DNA from: Candidatus Tectimicrobiota bacterium
GTDB taxonomy: Bacteria; Tectomicrobia; Entotheonellia; Entotheonellales; Entotheonellaceae
Direction: 5' to 3'
DNA length: 64,000 bases
Assembly (NCBI GenBank): GCA_026005175.1
Contig: BPKO01000001.1
Span: forward strand, 124,001 to 188,000
The position numbers and the translations under genes were made by a program. How positions within the stretch are numbered: the stretch's first letter is position 1; each line of letters starts with the position of its first letter. This document shows, piece after piece, positions 39,799 to 49,641 of this stretch. The notes beneath the pieces are model-generated. The model saw nothing but the letters and a program-made list of their open reading frames with translations. It did not search any database and was not told where the DNA came from.

Positions 39799-40716
39799 AT
39801 GTACCGCTACGTGGCGCGTCGCTGCCTGCAGGCCCTTCTGGCGCTGCTGGTGCTGTCGGCGGTGGTCTTTGGGCTGGTGCGCCTTACCGGTGATCCCACG
39901 CTGCTTATGTTGCCCGAAGACGCCAGCGCCGAGGACATAGCCCGCCTGCGGCGGGCCCTGGGACTGGACCGGCCGCTGCCGGTGCAGTACTGGATCTTCT
40001 TGCGCAACGCCTTGCAGGGCGACTTTGGCCGCTCCATCCGCGGCCAGGTGCCGGTGCGCGACCTGATCGCCGAGCGCTTTCCCTACTCCCTGCGCCTGGC
40101 CGCGGCCTCCTTTGCGATTACCCTACTGCTGGCCGTGCCTTTGGGGGTGCTGGCCGCCGTGTACAAGGGATCTTGGCTGGACCGCCTGGCGCAAGTCGTC
40201 GCCGTGCTGGGGCAATCGCTGCCCATGTTCTGGGTAGGCATCCTCCTCATCCAGGTTTTTGCCGTGCAGCTGCGCCTGCTGCCCAGCGGCGGCACGGGGA
40301 GCGTGGCGCACTACGTGCTGCCGGCCTTTACCCTGGGGTGGTGGCTGGTGGCCGGTATCATGCGCCTGCTGCGCTCGAGCATGCTGGAGGTGCTCGACAG
40401 CGAGTTCGTCAAGCTGGCGCGCCTCAAGGGGCTGTCCGAAGCGCGCGTGATCTGGAAACACGCCTTGCGCAATGCCCTCATTCCGGTGGTGACGTTTGGC
40501 GGCATTTACCTGGCGGTGTTGATCACGGCGGCGATTCTGGTGGAGACGGTCTTTGCCTGGCCGGGGCTGGGGCGGCTGGTTTACGAAGCCATCGTGTTTC
40601 GCGATTTCCCCGTGGTGCAGGCGGTGGTCTTGCTCACCGCGGCGCTGGTGATCGTGAGCAGCCTGGTGGTGGATATCCTGTACGCCTATCTCGATCCGCG
40701 CATTCGCTACGGATAA
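39799..40716 (+). CDS. Peptide ABC transporter permease (DppB-type)
   Basis: LLSAVVFGLVRLTGDP...LKGLSEARVIWKHALRNALIPVVTFGGIYLAVLI. Confidence 0.93.
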   Translation: MYRYVARRCLQALLALLVLSAVVFGLVRLTGDPTLLMLPEDASAEDIARLRRALGLDRPLPVQYWIFLRNALQGDFGRSIRGQVPVRDLIAERFPYSLRLAAASFAITLLLAVPLGVLAAVYKGSWLDRLAQVVAVLGQSLPMFWVGILLIQVFAVQLRLLPSGGTGSVAHYVLPAFTLGWWLVAGIMRLLRSSMLEVLDSEFVKLARLKGLSEARVIWKHALRNALIPVVTFGGIYLAVLITAAILVETVFAWPGLGRLVYEAIVFRDFPVVQAVVLLTAALVIVSSLVVDILYAYLDPRIRYG

Positions 40717-40720
40717 GGTC

Positions 40721-41614
40721 ATGGCACGTGCCGAGCAGCTTCCCCTGACGATGACCCCGTCGCCAGAGCCGCGGCGGCTTGCCCTCCTGTGGCGCCGGGC
40801 CCCGTTCTTGCCCCTGCTGATCATTCTTGCGTTTATCGGTTCGGCGTTGCTGGCCGATCTCCTCACCCCGCACTCGCCGACCAAAGTGTCGCTTCCCAAA
40901 CGCTTGCGGCCGCCGGCGTGGGTGGAAGGGGGAAGCTGGACGCATCCGCTGGGTACCGACCCCCTGGGGCGCGACGTGCTGGCGCGGCTCGTTTACGGGG
41001 CACGCGTCTCGCTGCTGGTGGCTGCTCTCACCCTGGCGCTGGGCGGCGGGGTGGGACTGGGGATCGGGCTGCTGGCGGGCTATCACGGCGGGCGCCTAGA
41101 CAGCGTGCTCATGCGCGCCGCAGACATCACCATGGCCTTCCCCATCATTCTTTTTGCGATTTTGCTTGTGGCCATGCTCGGCGGCGGGCTGTTCAACGTC
41201 GTGGTGTCTATTGCCCTGGTGCTGTGGGCCCGCTATGCCCGGGTGATTCGTGGCGAAGTGCTTTCCTTGATGCAGCGCGACTTTATCGCCCGCGCCCGCG
41301 TCAACGGCTGTTCGCCGCTGCGGCTCATCGTCGTCCACCTCCTGCCCAACGTGCTCAACACCCTGATGGTGTTGCTCAGCTTGCAGGTCGGCTGGCTGAT
41401 CATCGTCGAGTCGTCGCTCAGCTTTCTCGGCGCCGGCATCCCGCCGCCAACGCCGAGCTGGGGCAGCATGATCGCCGAGGGGCGCGACTACCTCACCCGC
41501 GCCTGGTGGGTGTCGTTGTTTCCCGGGCTGGCCATCATGCTCACCGTGCTGGCCTTTAACCTTTTTGGCGACTGGCTGCGCGACCGGCTCGACCCCCGGC
41601 AGCGGCAAGTATAA
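40721..41614 (+). CDS. Peptide ABC transporter permease (DppC-type)
   Basis: HPLGTDPLGRDVLARLVYGARVSLLVAALTLALGGGVGLGIG...ESSLSFLGAGIPPPTPSWGSMIAEGRDYL. Confidence 0.93.
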   Translation: MARAEQLPLTMTPSPEPRRLALLWRRAPFLPLLIILAFIGSALLADLLTPHSPTKVSLPKRLRPPAWVEGGSWTHPLGTDPLGRDVLARLVYGARVSLLVAALTLALGGGVGLGIGLLAGYHGGRLDSVLMRAADITMAFPIILFAILLVAMLGGGLFNVVVSIALVLWARYARVIRGEVLSLMQRDFIARARVNGCSPLRLIVVHLLPNVLNTLMVLLSLQVGWLIIVESSLSFLGAGIPPPTPSWGSMIAEGRDYLTRAWWVSLFPGLAIMLTVLAFNLFGDWLRDRLDPRQRQV

Positions 41615-41624
41615 GGAGGGGGCG

Positions 41625-42596
41625 GTGGCCGAGGCGGTGCTGGAAGTGGAGGACCTGCACACCTACTTTTTCAACCGCCGCGGGGTGCTCAAAGCGGTGG
41701 ACGGCGTCAGCTTTACCCTCTACCGGGGGGAGACGCTCGGCCTGGTGGGCGAGTCGGGCTGCGGCAAGTCGATGACGGCGCTTTCCATCGTGCGCCTGGT
41801 GCCACGGCCGGCGGCGCGCATCGTGCGGGGGCAGGTGCGCTTGCGCGGCGAAGACTTGCTGGCCAAAAGCGAGCGCGAGATGCGGCAAGTGCGGGGGCGG
41901 CGCATTGCCATGATCCTGCAGGATCCCCAGGCCTCGCTCAATCCGGTGTTTACCATTGGCAACCAGCTCGTCGAAGCCTTTGCTGTGCAGCGCCGCTGGC
42001 CCAGGCGCCGGCTGTGGACCCTGGCGGCCGAGGCTTTGCGGCACGTCAAGGTACCGGAAGCCGCGCGGCGCCTCTACGACTTCCCCCACCAGCTCAGCGG
42101 CGGCATGAAGCAGCGGGTGGTGGGGGCCATTGCCCTGGCCGGGGCGCCCGAGGTGCTCATTGCCGACGAGCCCACCACTGCCCTCGACGTCACCATTCAG
42201 CTGCAGTTCCTGCGCCTGCTCAAAGAGCTGCAGGCCGAAACGCAGATGGCCATGCTCTTTATCACCCACGACTTTGGTATCGTGGCCCGCCTGTGTGACC
42301 GCGTGGCGGTGATGTATGCCGGGCGCATCGTCGAGCAGGGGCCGGTGCGGGCGGTATTTCGCCAGCCGGCGCATCCCTACACGCAGGCGCTCATGGCCTC
42401 AGTGCCCCGCCTTGACGTCAAAGTCGACACCCTGGCCACCATCGAGGGGCAGCCGCCGGCGCTCGATGCCTTGCCGGAGGGGTGCCGCTTTGCCCCGCGC
42501 TGTCCTTATGTGGAGAGGCGCTGCCAGCAGGCCTACCCACCCATGGTGCCGCTGCAGGCAGACCATGCCGCAGCGTGCTGGCGCTTGGAGGGGTAA
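41625..42596 (+). CDS. Peptide ABC transporter ATPase (DppD-type)
   Basis: GLVGESGCGKSMTALSI...QLSGGMKQRVVGAIALAGAPEVLIADEPTTALDVTIQ; oligopeptide C-terminal CPY motif. Confidence 0.93.
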   Translation: MAEAVLEVEDLHTYFFNRRGVLKAVDGVSFTLYRGETLGLVGESGCGKSMTALSIVRLVPRPAARIVRGQVRLRGEDLLAKSEREMRQVRGRRIAMILQDPQASLNPVFTIGNQLVEAFAVQRRWPRRRLWTLAAEALRHVKVPEAARRLYDFPHQLSGGMKQRVVGAIALAGAPEVLIADEPTTALDVTIQLQFLRLLKELQAETQMAMLFITHDFGIVARLCDRVAVMYAGRIVEQGPVRAVFRQPAHPYTQALMASVPRLDVKVDTLATIEGQPPALDALPEGCRFAPRCPYVERRCQQAYPPMVPLQADHAAACWRLEG

Positions 42597-42599
42597 GGG

Positions 42600-43598
42600 A
42601 TGGTGTTGCTGCGCGTTGAGGAACTGCGCAAGTACTTTCCGGTGACGCGCGGCGTCTTGCTGGCCCGCCCCCGCGGCTACGTGCGGGCCGTGGACGGCAT
42701 CAGCTTCGAGATCCGGCAGGGGGAGACGCTGGCCCTGGTGGGCGAGTCGGGCTGCGGCAAGACGACCACCGCGCGGCTTTTGCTGCGCCTGGAGTGGCCA
42801 AGCGCCGGGCGGGTGTGGCTGGAGGGCAAGGACGTCCATCGCCTGCGCGGCAAAGCAGAGCTGCGGGCCTTTCACGCCGCCGTGCAGGCGGTGTTTCAGG
42901 ATCCCTGGTCGTCGCTCAACCCCCGGCGGCGCATTGGGGATACCATTGCCGAACCGCTGCTGATCAACACCTCCTGGTCGCGCCAGCGCATCCGCGCGCG
43001 TGTGGCCGAGCTCCTGGAGCAGGTGGGCCTGCCGGCCGATGCCGCCCTGCGCTACCCGCACGAGTTCAGTGGCGGCCAGCGCCAGCGCATCGCGCTGGCC
43101 AACGCCCTGGCGCCCTATCCTAAGCTCATCGTCCTCGACGAGCCGGTGTCGGCGCTCGACGTCTCTATTCAGGCACAGATCCTCAACCTGCTCAAAGCCA
43201 TGCAGGCGCAGTACGGGGTGAGCTACCTCTTGGTGGCGCACAATCTGGCCACGGTCCGCTACATGGCCCACTACACGGCGGTGATGTACCTGGGGCAGCT
43301 GGTCGAATATGCCCCCACCGAGCTGCTCTACACAGCGCCACGCCACCCCTATACCCAAGCCCTCTTTTCTGCCGCTCTGCCGGCGCATCCCGACGTGCCG
43401 CGGGAAGAAATCGTCCTGCCCGGCGAGGTGCCGTCGCCGATCAACCCACCGGCAGGCTGCCGCTTTCATCCCCGCTGTCCCGCAGCCATGGCAGTCTGCC
43501 GCACCACCCCGCCGGTGCTGCGCGAGGTGGCTCCCCAGCACCAAGTGGCCTGCCACCTCCACCCGGGCGAGACAGGCTCAGCACTCCCCTCGCTCTAG
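42600..43598 (+). CDS. Peptide ABC transporter ATPase (DppF-type)
   Basis: ALVGESGCGKTTTARLLLRLE...EFSGGQRQRIALANALAPYPKLIVLDEPVSALDVSIQAQILNLL. Confidence 0.93.
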   Translation: MVLLRVEELRKYFPVTRGVLLARPRGYVRAVDGISFEIRQGETLALVGESGCGKTTTARLLLRLEWPSAGRVWLEGKDVHRLRGKAELRAFHAAVQAVFQDPWSSLNPRRRIGDTIAEPLLINTSWSRQRIRARVAELLEQVGLPADAALRYPHEFSGGQRQRIALANALAPYPKLIVLDEPVSALDVSIQAQILNLLKAMQAQYGVSYLLVAHNLATVRYMAHYTAVMYLGQLVEYAPTELLYTAPRHPYTQALFSAALPAHPDVPREEIVLPGEVPSPINPPAGCRFHPRCPAAMAVCRTTPPVLREVAPQHQVACHLHPGETGSALPSL

Positions 43599-44315
43599 CA
43601 GGTAAGCCGGCAGTGCGGCGATGGAGGGCAGCACCGCCTCTGCACCGGCCTGCCACAGCACGTCTGCGGTCTGGGTGCCGGAGGCCACGGCCACGGTGAG
43701 CGCGCCGACGCGGCGCCCTTCGGCCACGTCTTGCACCGTGTCGCCGACTTTCAGCACGCAGCGGTAGTCGAAGTGGGGATGCACCTGCCCTGCTGGCAGC
43801 GCTGGCGGCAGCAGGCCGGCCGCCTGCAAGGCACGGTTGATCATGTGCGGGTGAGGGCGCCCGCCGCCGGCGGCTTCCCCGCACGTAACGAAGTGCACCA
43901 GCCCGCGCTGCGTCCAGCCCAGGTGCGCGGCAATGGCGCGGGTGACCTCGAGGGGAAAGCCGCTGCCCAGGGCGACAAAGAGGCCGCGGGCGTTGAGAAA
44001 CGCCAACGTCTCGGTGGCTCCGGGCATTTCGCGCAGCCGGCGCACGTTGTCCAGCAAGCGAGCCGTAAAGTCCTGCAAGAGCCGCTGCGTCATTGCTTCC
44101 AGCTCCCGGCCCCGCAAGCCGCCGTGGCTGGCGAGCAGGGTGTGGAAGACCTCACGCTTGTCTTTGCCCCGCTGGGCGTTGAGCGTCTCCCAGGGCACGT
44201 GCACCCCCACGCTGGCCAGGCTCTCGGCAAAGCTGCGCAGCACCAGTGGCTGGCCCTCGATGGTATCATCCACCGTGGTGGCGGCCATGTCGAGCATCGC
44301 TAAGGCCAAGGGCAT
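43578..44315 (-). CDS. HAD-superfamily hydrolase (phosphonatase-like)
   Basis: LAMLDMAATTVDD motif I; VLKVGDTVQDVAEGRRVGALTVAVASGTQ. Confidence 0.8.
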   Translation of the reverse strand: MPLALAMLDMAATTVDDTIEGQPLVLRSFAESLASVGVHVPWETLNAQRGKDKREVFHTLLASHGGLRGRELEAMTQRLLQDFTARLLDNVRRLREMPGATETLAFLNARGLFVALGSGFPLEVTRAIAAHLGWTQRGLVHFVTCGEAAGGGRPHPHMINRALQAAGLLPPALPAGQVHPHFDYRCVLKVGDTVQDVAEGRRVGALTVAVASGTQTADVLWQAGAEAVLPSIAALPAYLLERGEC

Positions 44316-44362
44316 CCATCTGCCTCCAAGTTCACAGCGCCTTTAGTATAGGAGAACGCGCC

Positions 44363-44782
44363 GTGCCCGTCACCTATCCGGAAACTCTTGCCGAGCTGCA
44401 CCTCGACGGCACGCCGGTGGTGCTTCTAGCCTCTGACCGCTTGCTGCCCCGCCTGCCGCTTTACGTCTTTACCCTGCGTGCCGCCCCTGGCGTGCGGGGC
44501 CTGCGCGCCAGAGTGGCCGCGCACCTGCTGCTGTGGCAAGATGGCGACGGCTACCGCCAGGCCTGTGCCGCGTACCGGCTCGCGGGCCACCGGGATAGGC
44601 CGCTAGGACCCCGGCAGGCTGCCTGGGGTGCCCTGCTGTGCCAGCAGCTCACGCACTGGGTGGGGGCCTGGCTGGCGCAGGCCGGATGGCAGTACCAGGC
44701 CGCATCCGGTGCGGCGGCTGGCCGCTGGTTGCCGGGCAGCGGCAAAAGGGAACGGGTTGACGGGGAGAAAAGCGGCGAGTAG
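44363..44782 (+). CDS. Hypothetical protein
   Basis: GTG-start ORF VPVTYPETLAELHLDGTPVVLLASDRLLPRLPLYVFTLRAAPGVRGL; upstream TAGTAT -10-like box. Confidence 0.45.
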   Translation: MPVTYPETLAELHLDGTPVVLLASDRLLPRLPLYVFTLRAAPGVRGLRARVAAHLLLWQDGDGYRQACAAYRLAGHRDRPLGPRQAAWGALLCQQLTHWVGAWLAQAGWQYQAASGAAAGRWLPGSGKRERVDGEKSGE

Positions 44783-45026
44783 AATGCCCCCACCACGCTG
44801 TCAAGTATCTGGCCACGCAGAGAGGAGGGGGCGTATGCGACGTTGCGATCTCAGATGGGGGTTCCTGGCGGTTCTGATGGTGCTGCTTGTCCCCGCAGGG
44901 TGGGCGGCCGACTGGTATCCCTCTAAATGGGGCGCTGAAGACGAGATCGGGGCGGCCAACCTCATCACGCCGGAGCGCGTGCTGGCCGCCGCCAAGCTGG
45001 TGACCAAAGGCAAAGTGTACGCCCTA

Positions 45027-46252
45027 GTGCATGTTCAAGCGACCTTTTGGGGCATAACCAGATGATCCTCCGGATCACATCCATAGTAGGCATAGACACG
45101 GGATTCCAGCTCGTCCGCACCCAACAGGCGCTCAGCTTCCGACACGGCCCGCTTGCCATGCACCCATTTGGCCTCGATCGGGTTGAGCCAGGGACTTTTC
45201 ACCGGCAGGTTAAAGGCCACGATCCGGGCTCCCTCGCCGGTCGCTTTCACCTTGCGGTTGTGCTCACGCAGCCAGCTGCGCACCGCCTGACTGACGTGCC
45301 ACGAGGCATTGTCCCAGATCAGGACCAAGGCCCTCGATACCTTGTTGCCTCCAGACGCTGCGAGCACCAAGCCAAAAAGTCGATGGTCACGGCGCTCACC
45401 GGACGCCCTTGAACGAAGCGAAGCCGCATCTGCCCCTGGGGCTCCCGGCCATGACAGAGCCAAAGCCCGTAACACGCCAAGGCCTTGGGATCTGGGTCGC
45501 CTTTGGGACGCTGGAGGTCATACAGCCGGGGCGGCTCCCCGGCCTCGCCCGGCTCGGTGGCCGCTGGAAACGGGCCAAACACTGGATGACCAGTCCCGAT
45601 CCGGCCTACCAACGGAAAAAAAACGGCGCGATCGCCTAATGCGTTTGGCGCAGCGTCGGCCCTCGTGGGCCGTGGGCTTTGGCGATGAAGTCTGGTGGAG
45701 TCGCCTGGCCCAGCCCGAGCAGCACCGCTGGGTCGAGGCCGGGGAGCCGCCCCGGCTGTATGACCTCCAGCGTCCCAAAGGCGACCCAGATCCCAAGGCC
45801 TTGGCGTGTTACGGGCTTTGGCTCTGTCATGGCCGGGAGCCCCAGGGGCAGATGCGGCTTCGCTTCGTTCAAGGGCGTCCGGTGAGCGCCGTGACCATCG
45901 ACTTTTTGGCTTGGTGCTCGCAGCGTCTGAGGCAACAAGGTATCGAGGCCTTGGTCCTGATCTGGGACAATGCCTCGTGGCACGTCAGTCAGGCGGTGCG
46001 CAGCTGGCTGCGTGAGCACAACCGCAAGGTGAAAGCGACCGGCGAGGGAGCCCGGATCGTGGCCTTTAACCTGCCGGTGAAAAGTCCCTGGCTCAACCCG
46101 ATCGAGGCCAAATGGGTGCATGGCAAGCGGGCCGTGTCGGAAGCTGAGCGCCTGTTGGGTGCGGACGAGCTGGAATCCCGTGTCTATGCCTACTATGGAT
46201 GTGATCCGGAGGATCATCTGGTTATGCCCCAAAAGGTCGCTTGAACATGCAC
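45027..46252. mobile_element. IS630-family derivative with inverted duplication of its 3' end (foldback structure), flanked by TA duplication
   Basis: Left arm 45027-45547 is the reverse complement of right arm 45734-46252 (two 1-nt indels); DDE residues GFGDEVWW / IWDNASWH / PWLNPIE; TA at 45025-45026 and 46253-46254. Confidence 0.9.
45548..46244 (+). pseudogene. IS630-type transposase, N-terminally truncated
   Basis: RLGGRWKRAKHWMTSPDPAYQRKK then (frame change at A8) RRDRLMRLAQRRPSWAVGFGDEVWWSRLAQPEQHRWVEAGEPPRLYD...PQKVA*. Confidence 0.85.
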
Positions 46253-47049
46253 TAGGCGTGCCGGTTGACAGCAGCACGCCGGCTTTTCCACCGCGCACCC
46301 TGTCGATCACCGTCGTGCAGCCCAACCAGGCGCAGGGGACGACCTTTGGCGAAAACAAGCTGTCGTACAACGACGACATCTTCATGGGCTGGCTGGGCAT
46401 CGGCACCCAGATCGACGGCCTGGGACACGTGGGCATTGACGGCGTGTACTACAATGGCAATAAGGCGGCCGACTTTGCCAAGGCTGCCGGCCTCACCAAG
46501 CTAGGCATCGAGAAGATCCCGCCCCTGGTGGCGCGCGGCGTACTTTTAGACATGGCCGGCTATAAAGGGGTAGAGATGATGAAAGAGGGCGAGCTCATCA
46601 CCGTGGCCGACGTCGAAGGAGCCGCCCGAGCCCAGGGGGTCACCATCCAGAAAGGTGACGTGGTGATCTTCCACACCGGCTGGCTGAGCCTGCTGGGCAA
46701 GGACAACCAGCGCTACGCTGCTGGCGAGCCGGGCATCGGCGTGGAGGTGGCCGAGTACCTGGCGCAGAAAGAAGTCGTGGCGGTGGGCATGGACACCTGG
46801 GGCATCGAGGCGGTGCCTTTCCCCAACCCCAAGCGGGTGTGGGAAGCGCACCAGGTGCTGCTGGCCAAAAACGGCATTTACATCCTGGAAACGCTCGACA
46901 CCCGCGAGCTGGTGAAAGACAAGGCCTGGGAGTTCCTCTTCGTTCTGGGGCAGCCCCTATACCGCGGCGCGGTGCAGGCGATCATCAACCCGGTGGCCAT
47001 CCGCTAGGGCAGTTTGGGAGAGAGGCGCCGGGGCTTCAGAGGAGTAGCC

Positions 47050-48309
47050 ATGGCTGGGGAGAGGGAAGCGGCGGCGCTGGCGGCGGCGATTGACGAGGCG
47101 CGCCTGTGGCAGCGCCATCTGGACATGGCGCGCCTTGGGGCAACGCCTGGCGGGGGCGTCAACCGCCAGGCCTTCTCCCCCGCCGATGGCGAGGCGCGGC
47201 GCCTGCTCATCCGCTGGGCTCAGGAACTGGGGCTTGCCGCAAGCCTTGATCCCATCGGCAACCTCTTTATCCGCCGGCCCGGCCGCGAGCCGCAGGCAGA
47301 GCCGGTGCTCACCGGCAGCCATCTTGACAGCCAGCCCACCGGCGGCAAGTTCGACGGGGCCTACGGCGTGCTGGCCGGCTTCGAGGTGCTCGAGGCCATG
47401 CAGCGCTGCGGCATGGAAACGCGCCGTCCCGTGGAGCTGGTGGTGTGGAGCAACGAAGAGGGCAGCCGCTTCCAGCCCGCCTGTATGGGCTCGGTCGCCT
47501 TCATCGGCGCGCGGCCGCTGGCCGAGCTGCTGGCGGCCCGGGACTGGGAGGGCATGACCGCCGGGGAGGCGCTCGAGGCCATGCTGGCGACGCTGGCCGA
47601 GGTGCCGCGCCGGCCGCTGGGTTTTCCCGTTGCCGCTTACCTGGAAGCGCACATCGAGCAGGGCCCGCTGTTGGAAGCGGCAGGGGTCCCCATCGGCGTG
47701 GTCACCGGGGTGCAGGGGCTGCACCGCTACCTCGTCGAGGTGGTGGGAGAAGCGGCGCATGCCGGCACGACGCCGCTGCGCCAGCGCAAAGACGCCCTCA
47801 AGGCGGCGGTGAGCATGATCCACGCCCTGGAAGGGGTGATGGCCGACGCCACCGACACAGTGCGCTTTACCGTAGGGCGCTTCGACGTGGCCCCGGGCTC
47901 TCCCAATGTGGTGCCCAGCCGCGTGCGGTTTACCATTGACTTGCGCCACCCCGAAGCCGAGGTGCTGGCACGTCTGGGCGGCCAGATCGGGCCGCTGTGC
48001 CAGGCGCATGCCCGCGGCTGCGCGGTGACGGTCACCCGCCTGAGCGCCGTGCCCCCAACGCGCTTTCACCCCCGCATCGTCTCCCTGGTGCGCCACTGGG
48101 CCACCGCGCTCGGGTTGCCGCACCGGGAACTTCTCTCCGGCGCCGGCCACGACGCCATGCACCTGGCGGCCGTGTGCCCGGCAGGGATGATTTTCGTTCC
48201 CTGCGCCGGCGGCATCAGCCACAACGAAGCAGAAAGCGCCCGCCCCGCCGACCTGGCGGCCGGGGCGCGGGTGCTGGCCGCCTGCCTGGCCGAGCTGGCT
48301 GCGACCTGA
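47050..48309 (+). CDS. M20 Zn-dependent hydrolase (N-carbamoyl-L-amino acid hydrolase / allantoate amidohydrolase type)
   Basis: TGSHLDSQPTGGKFDGAYGVLAGFEVLEAM...WSNEEGSRFQPACMGSVAF...AYLEAHIEQGPLLEAAG. Confidence 0.9.
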   Translation: MAGEREAAALAAAIDEARLWQRHLDMARLGATPGGGVNRQAFSPADGEARRLLIRWAQELGLAASLDPIGNLFIRRPGREPQAEPVLTGSHLDSQPTGGKFDGAYGVLAGFEVLEAMQRCGMETRRPVELVVWSNEEGSRFQPACMGSVAFIGARPLAELLAARDWEGMTAGEALEAMLATLAEVPRRPLGFPVAAYLEAHIEQGPLLEAAGVPIGVVTGVQGLHRYLVEVVGEAAHAGTTPLRQRKDALKAAVSMIHALEGVMADATDTVRFTVGRFDVAPGSPNVVPSRVRFTIDLRHPEAEVLARLGGQIGPLCQAHARGCAVTVTRLSAVPPTRFHPRIVSLVRHWATALGLPHRELLSGAGHDAMHLAAVCPAGMIFVPCAGGISHNEAESARPADLAAGARVLAACLAELAAT

Positions 48310-48323
48310 CCCGCCGACGGCCC

Positions 48324-49496
48324 TCAGCGCGGCAAGCCAAGCTGGCGCTCGCCGAGGATGTTTTTCTGGATCTCGTCCGTTCCCCCGGCAATGCCGTAGC
48401 GCCGTGCAAAGAGGCTCTGGAAGGCCCAGTGGCCATCGGCCACAGCGTGGGCCGATCCCTTCCACAGCTGCACGTACGGGCCCAGGAGGCGCTCGGCCAC
48501 CTGTGCCGCCTGCATGTAAGTGCGGGAAAAGACGAGCTTCTGGATGGAGCCTTCGGGGCCGGGCGGCTCGCCGCGCAGCTGCCGGGTGAGGGCCCGCAAG
48601 GCGGTAAGCCGCAGCGTCTGGCTGTCGATGTAGAGCTGGGCGAGCTGCTGCCGCAGCAGCGGGTCGCGGCTCATGCCGCGCTGGCGCGCCAAGTCAAGGG
48701 TCATGTCGACCATGCGCTGCAAGCGCAGCACGGCCCGCATGCCACCGCGCTCGTGGCTCAGCGTGGAGATGGCCACGCGCCAGCCCTCGTTGAGCTTACC
48801 CAGCAAGTTGGCCTTGGGCACCCGCACCTCGTCGAAGAACACCTGGTTGAACTCGGCATCGCCGGTCATCTGCACCAGGGGGCGAATGCGGATCCCCGGG
48901 CTGTGCATGTCGACGAGTAGGCAGCTGATGCCCTTGTGCTTGGGCGCCTGCGGGTCGGTGCGCACCAGCAGGAGGCACCAGTCGGCGTTGTGGGCGTTGC
49001 TGGTCCAGATCTTGGTGCCGGTGACCACGAAGGCGTCGCCGTCGTCGATCGCCCGCGTCTGTAGCGATGCCAGGTCGCTGCCTGCCCCCGGCTCGGAAAA
49101 CCCCTGGCACCAGATCTCGTCGGCGCTGAGAATGGGCTGCAAGTAGCGCCGCTTCTGCTCCTCGGTGCCGAAGTGCATGATCATGGGCCCCACGAGGTTG
49201 ATGCCGATGCCGTTGACGCCTGCCGGGGCGCGCAGGCGCATGCACTCTTCGATGAAAATCACCTGTTCCATGAGGGTGGCACCCCGTCCGCCGTACTGGC
49301 GCGGCCAGTGCAGGCCCACCCAGCCCCCGGCATACAGGCGCTTGTGCCAGGCAAGGCTGGCGGGACTGCTGGGGTGCTGCACGAACTCGTCTTCGTCTTC
49401 GCCCCACTGGGCTCGGTGTTCGCGCAAGTTGGGTTCGAGCCAGGCGCGCAGCTCCTGGCGGAAGGCTTCTTCCTGCGGGGTGTAGGAAAAGTCCAT
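48324..49496 (-). CDS. Acyl-CoA dehydrogenase
   Basis: WCQGFSEPGAGSDLASLQTRA...VVTGTKIWTSNAHNADWCLLLVRT; C-terminal YGIAGGTDEIQKNILGERQLGLPR. Confidence 0.93.
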   Translation of the reverse strand: MDFSYTPQEEAFRQELRAWLEPNLREHRAQWGEDEDEFVQHPSSPASLAWHKRLYAGGWVGLHWPRQYGGRGATLMEQVIFIEECMRLRAPAGVNGIGINLVGPMIMHFGTEEQKRRYLQPILSADEIWCQGFSEPGAGSDLASLQTRAIDDGDAFVVTGTKIWTSNAHNADWCLLLVRTDPQAPKHKGISCLLVDMHSPGIRIRPLVQMTGDAEFNQVFFDEVRVPKANLLGKLNEGWRVAISTLSHERGGMRAVLRLQRMVDMTLDLARQRGMSRDPLLRQQLAQLYIDSQTLRLTALRALTRQLRGEPPGPEGSIQKLVFSRTYMQAAQVAERLLGPYVQLWKGSAHAVADGHWAFQSLFARRYGIAGGTDEIQKNILGERQLGLPR

Positions 49497-49560
49497 GCCG
49501 CGGTCTCCCTTTGCGTAGCCTGGGGGGCATTTTACCGCATCTTGCCTTGGCATGCAGCGG

Positions 49561-49588
49561 TTGACACCTTTGCTAAAGGCGCTACAAT
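49561..49588 (+). promoter_or_regulatory. Sigma-70-type promoter for RND operon
   Basis: TTGACA-N16-TACAAT, 54 nt upstream of ATG 49642. Confidence 0.6.
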
Positions 49589-49641
49589 GGGCATGAAACA
49601 GCATGCCGGCGGCGGCTGCCAGCGGGGAAAGGAGGCGGGTC

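Larger units (their letters stand above)
44835..47007 (+). pseudogene. Cyclase-family (kynurenine formamidase-like) secreted protein, split by IS630-like insertion (44835-45026 and 46255-47007)
   Basis: 5' part MRRCDLRWGFLAVLMVLLVPAGWAADWYPSKWGAEDEIGAANLITPERVLAAAKLVTKGKVYAL; removing 45027-46254 restores ...GKVYALGVPVDSSTPAFPPRTLSITVVQPNQ... in frame. Confidence 0.9.

Noticed and set aside
45035-45612. Minus-strand transposase fragments as a separate second IS gene
   Set aside because: They are the left arm of the inverted duplication, frameshifted and lacking the N-terminal and first catalytic Asp region.
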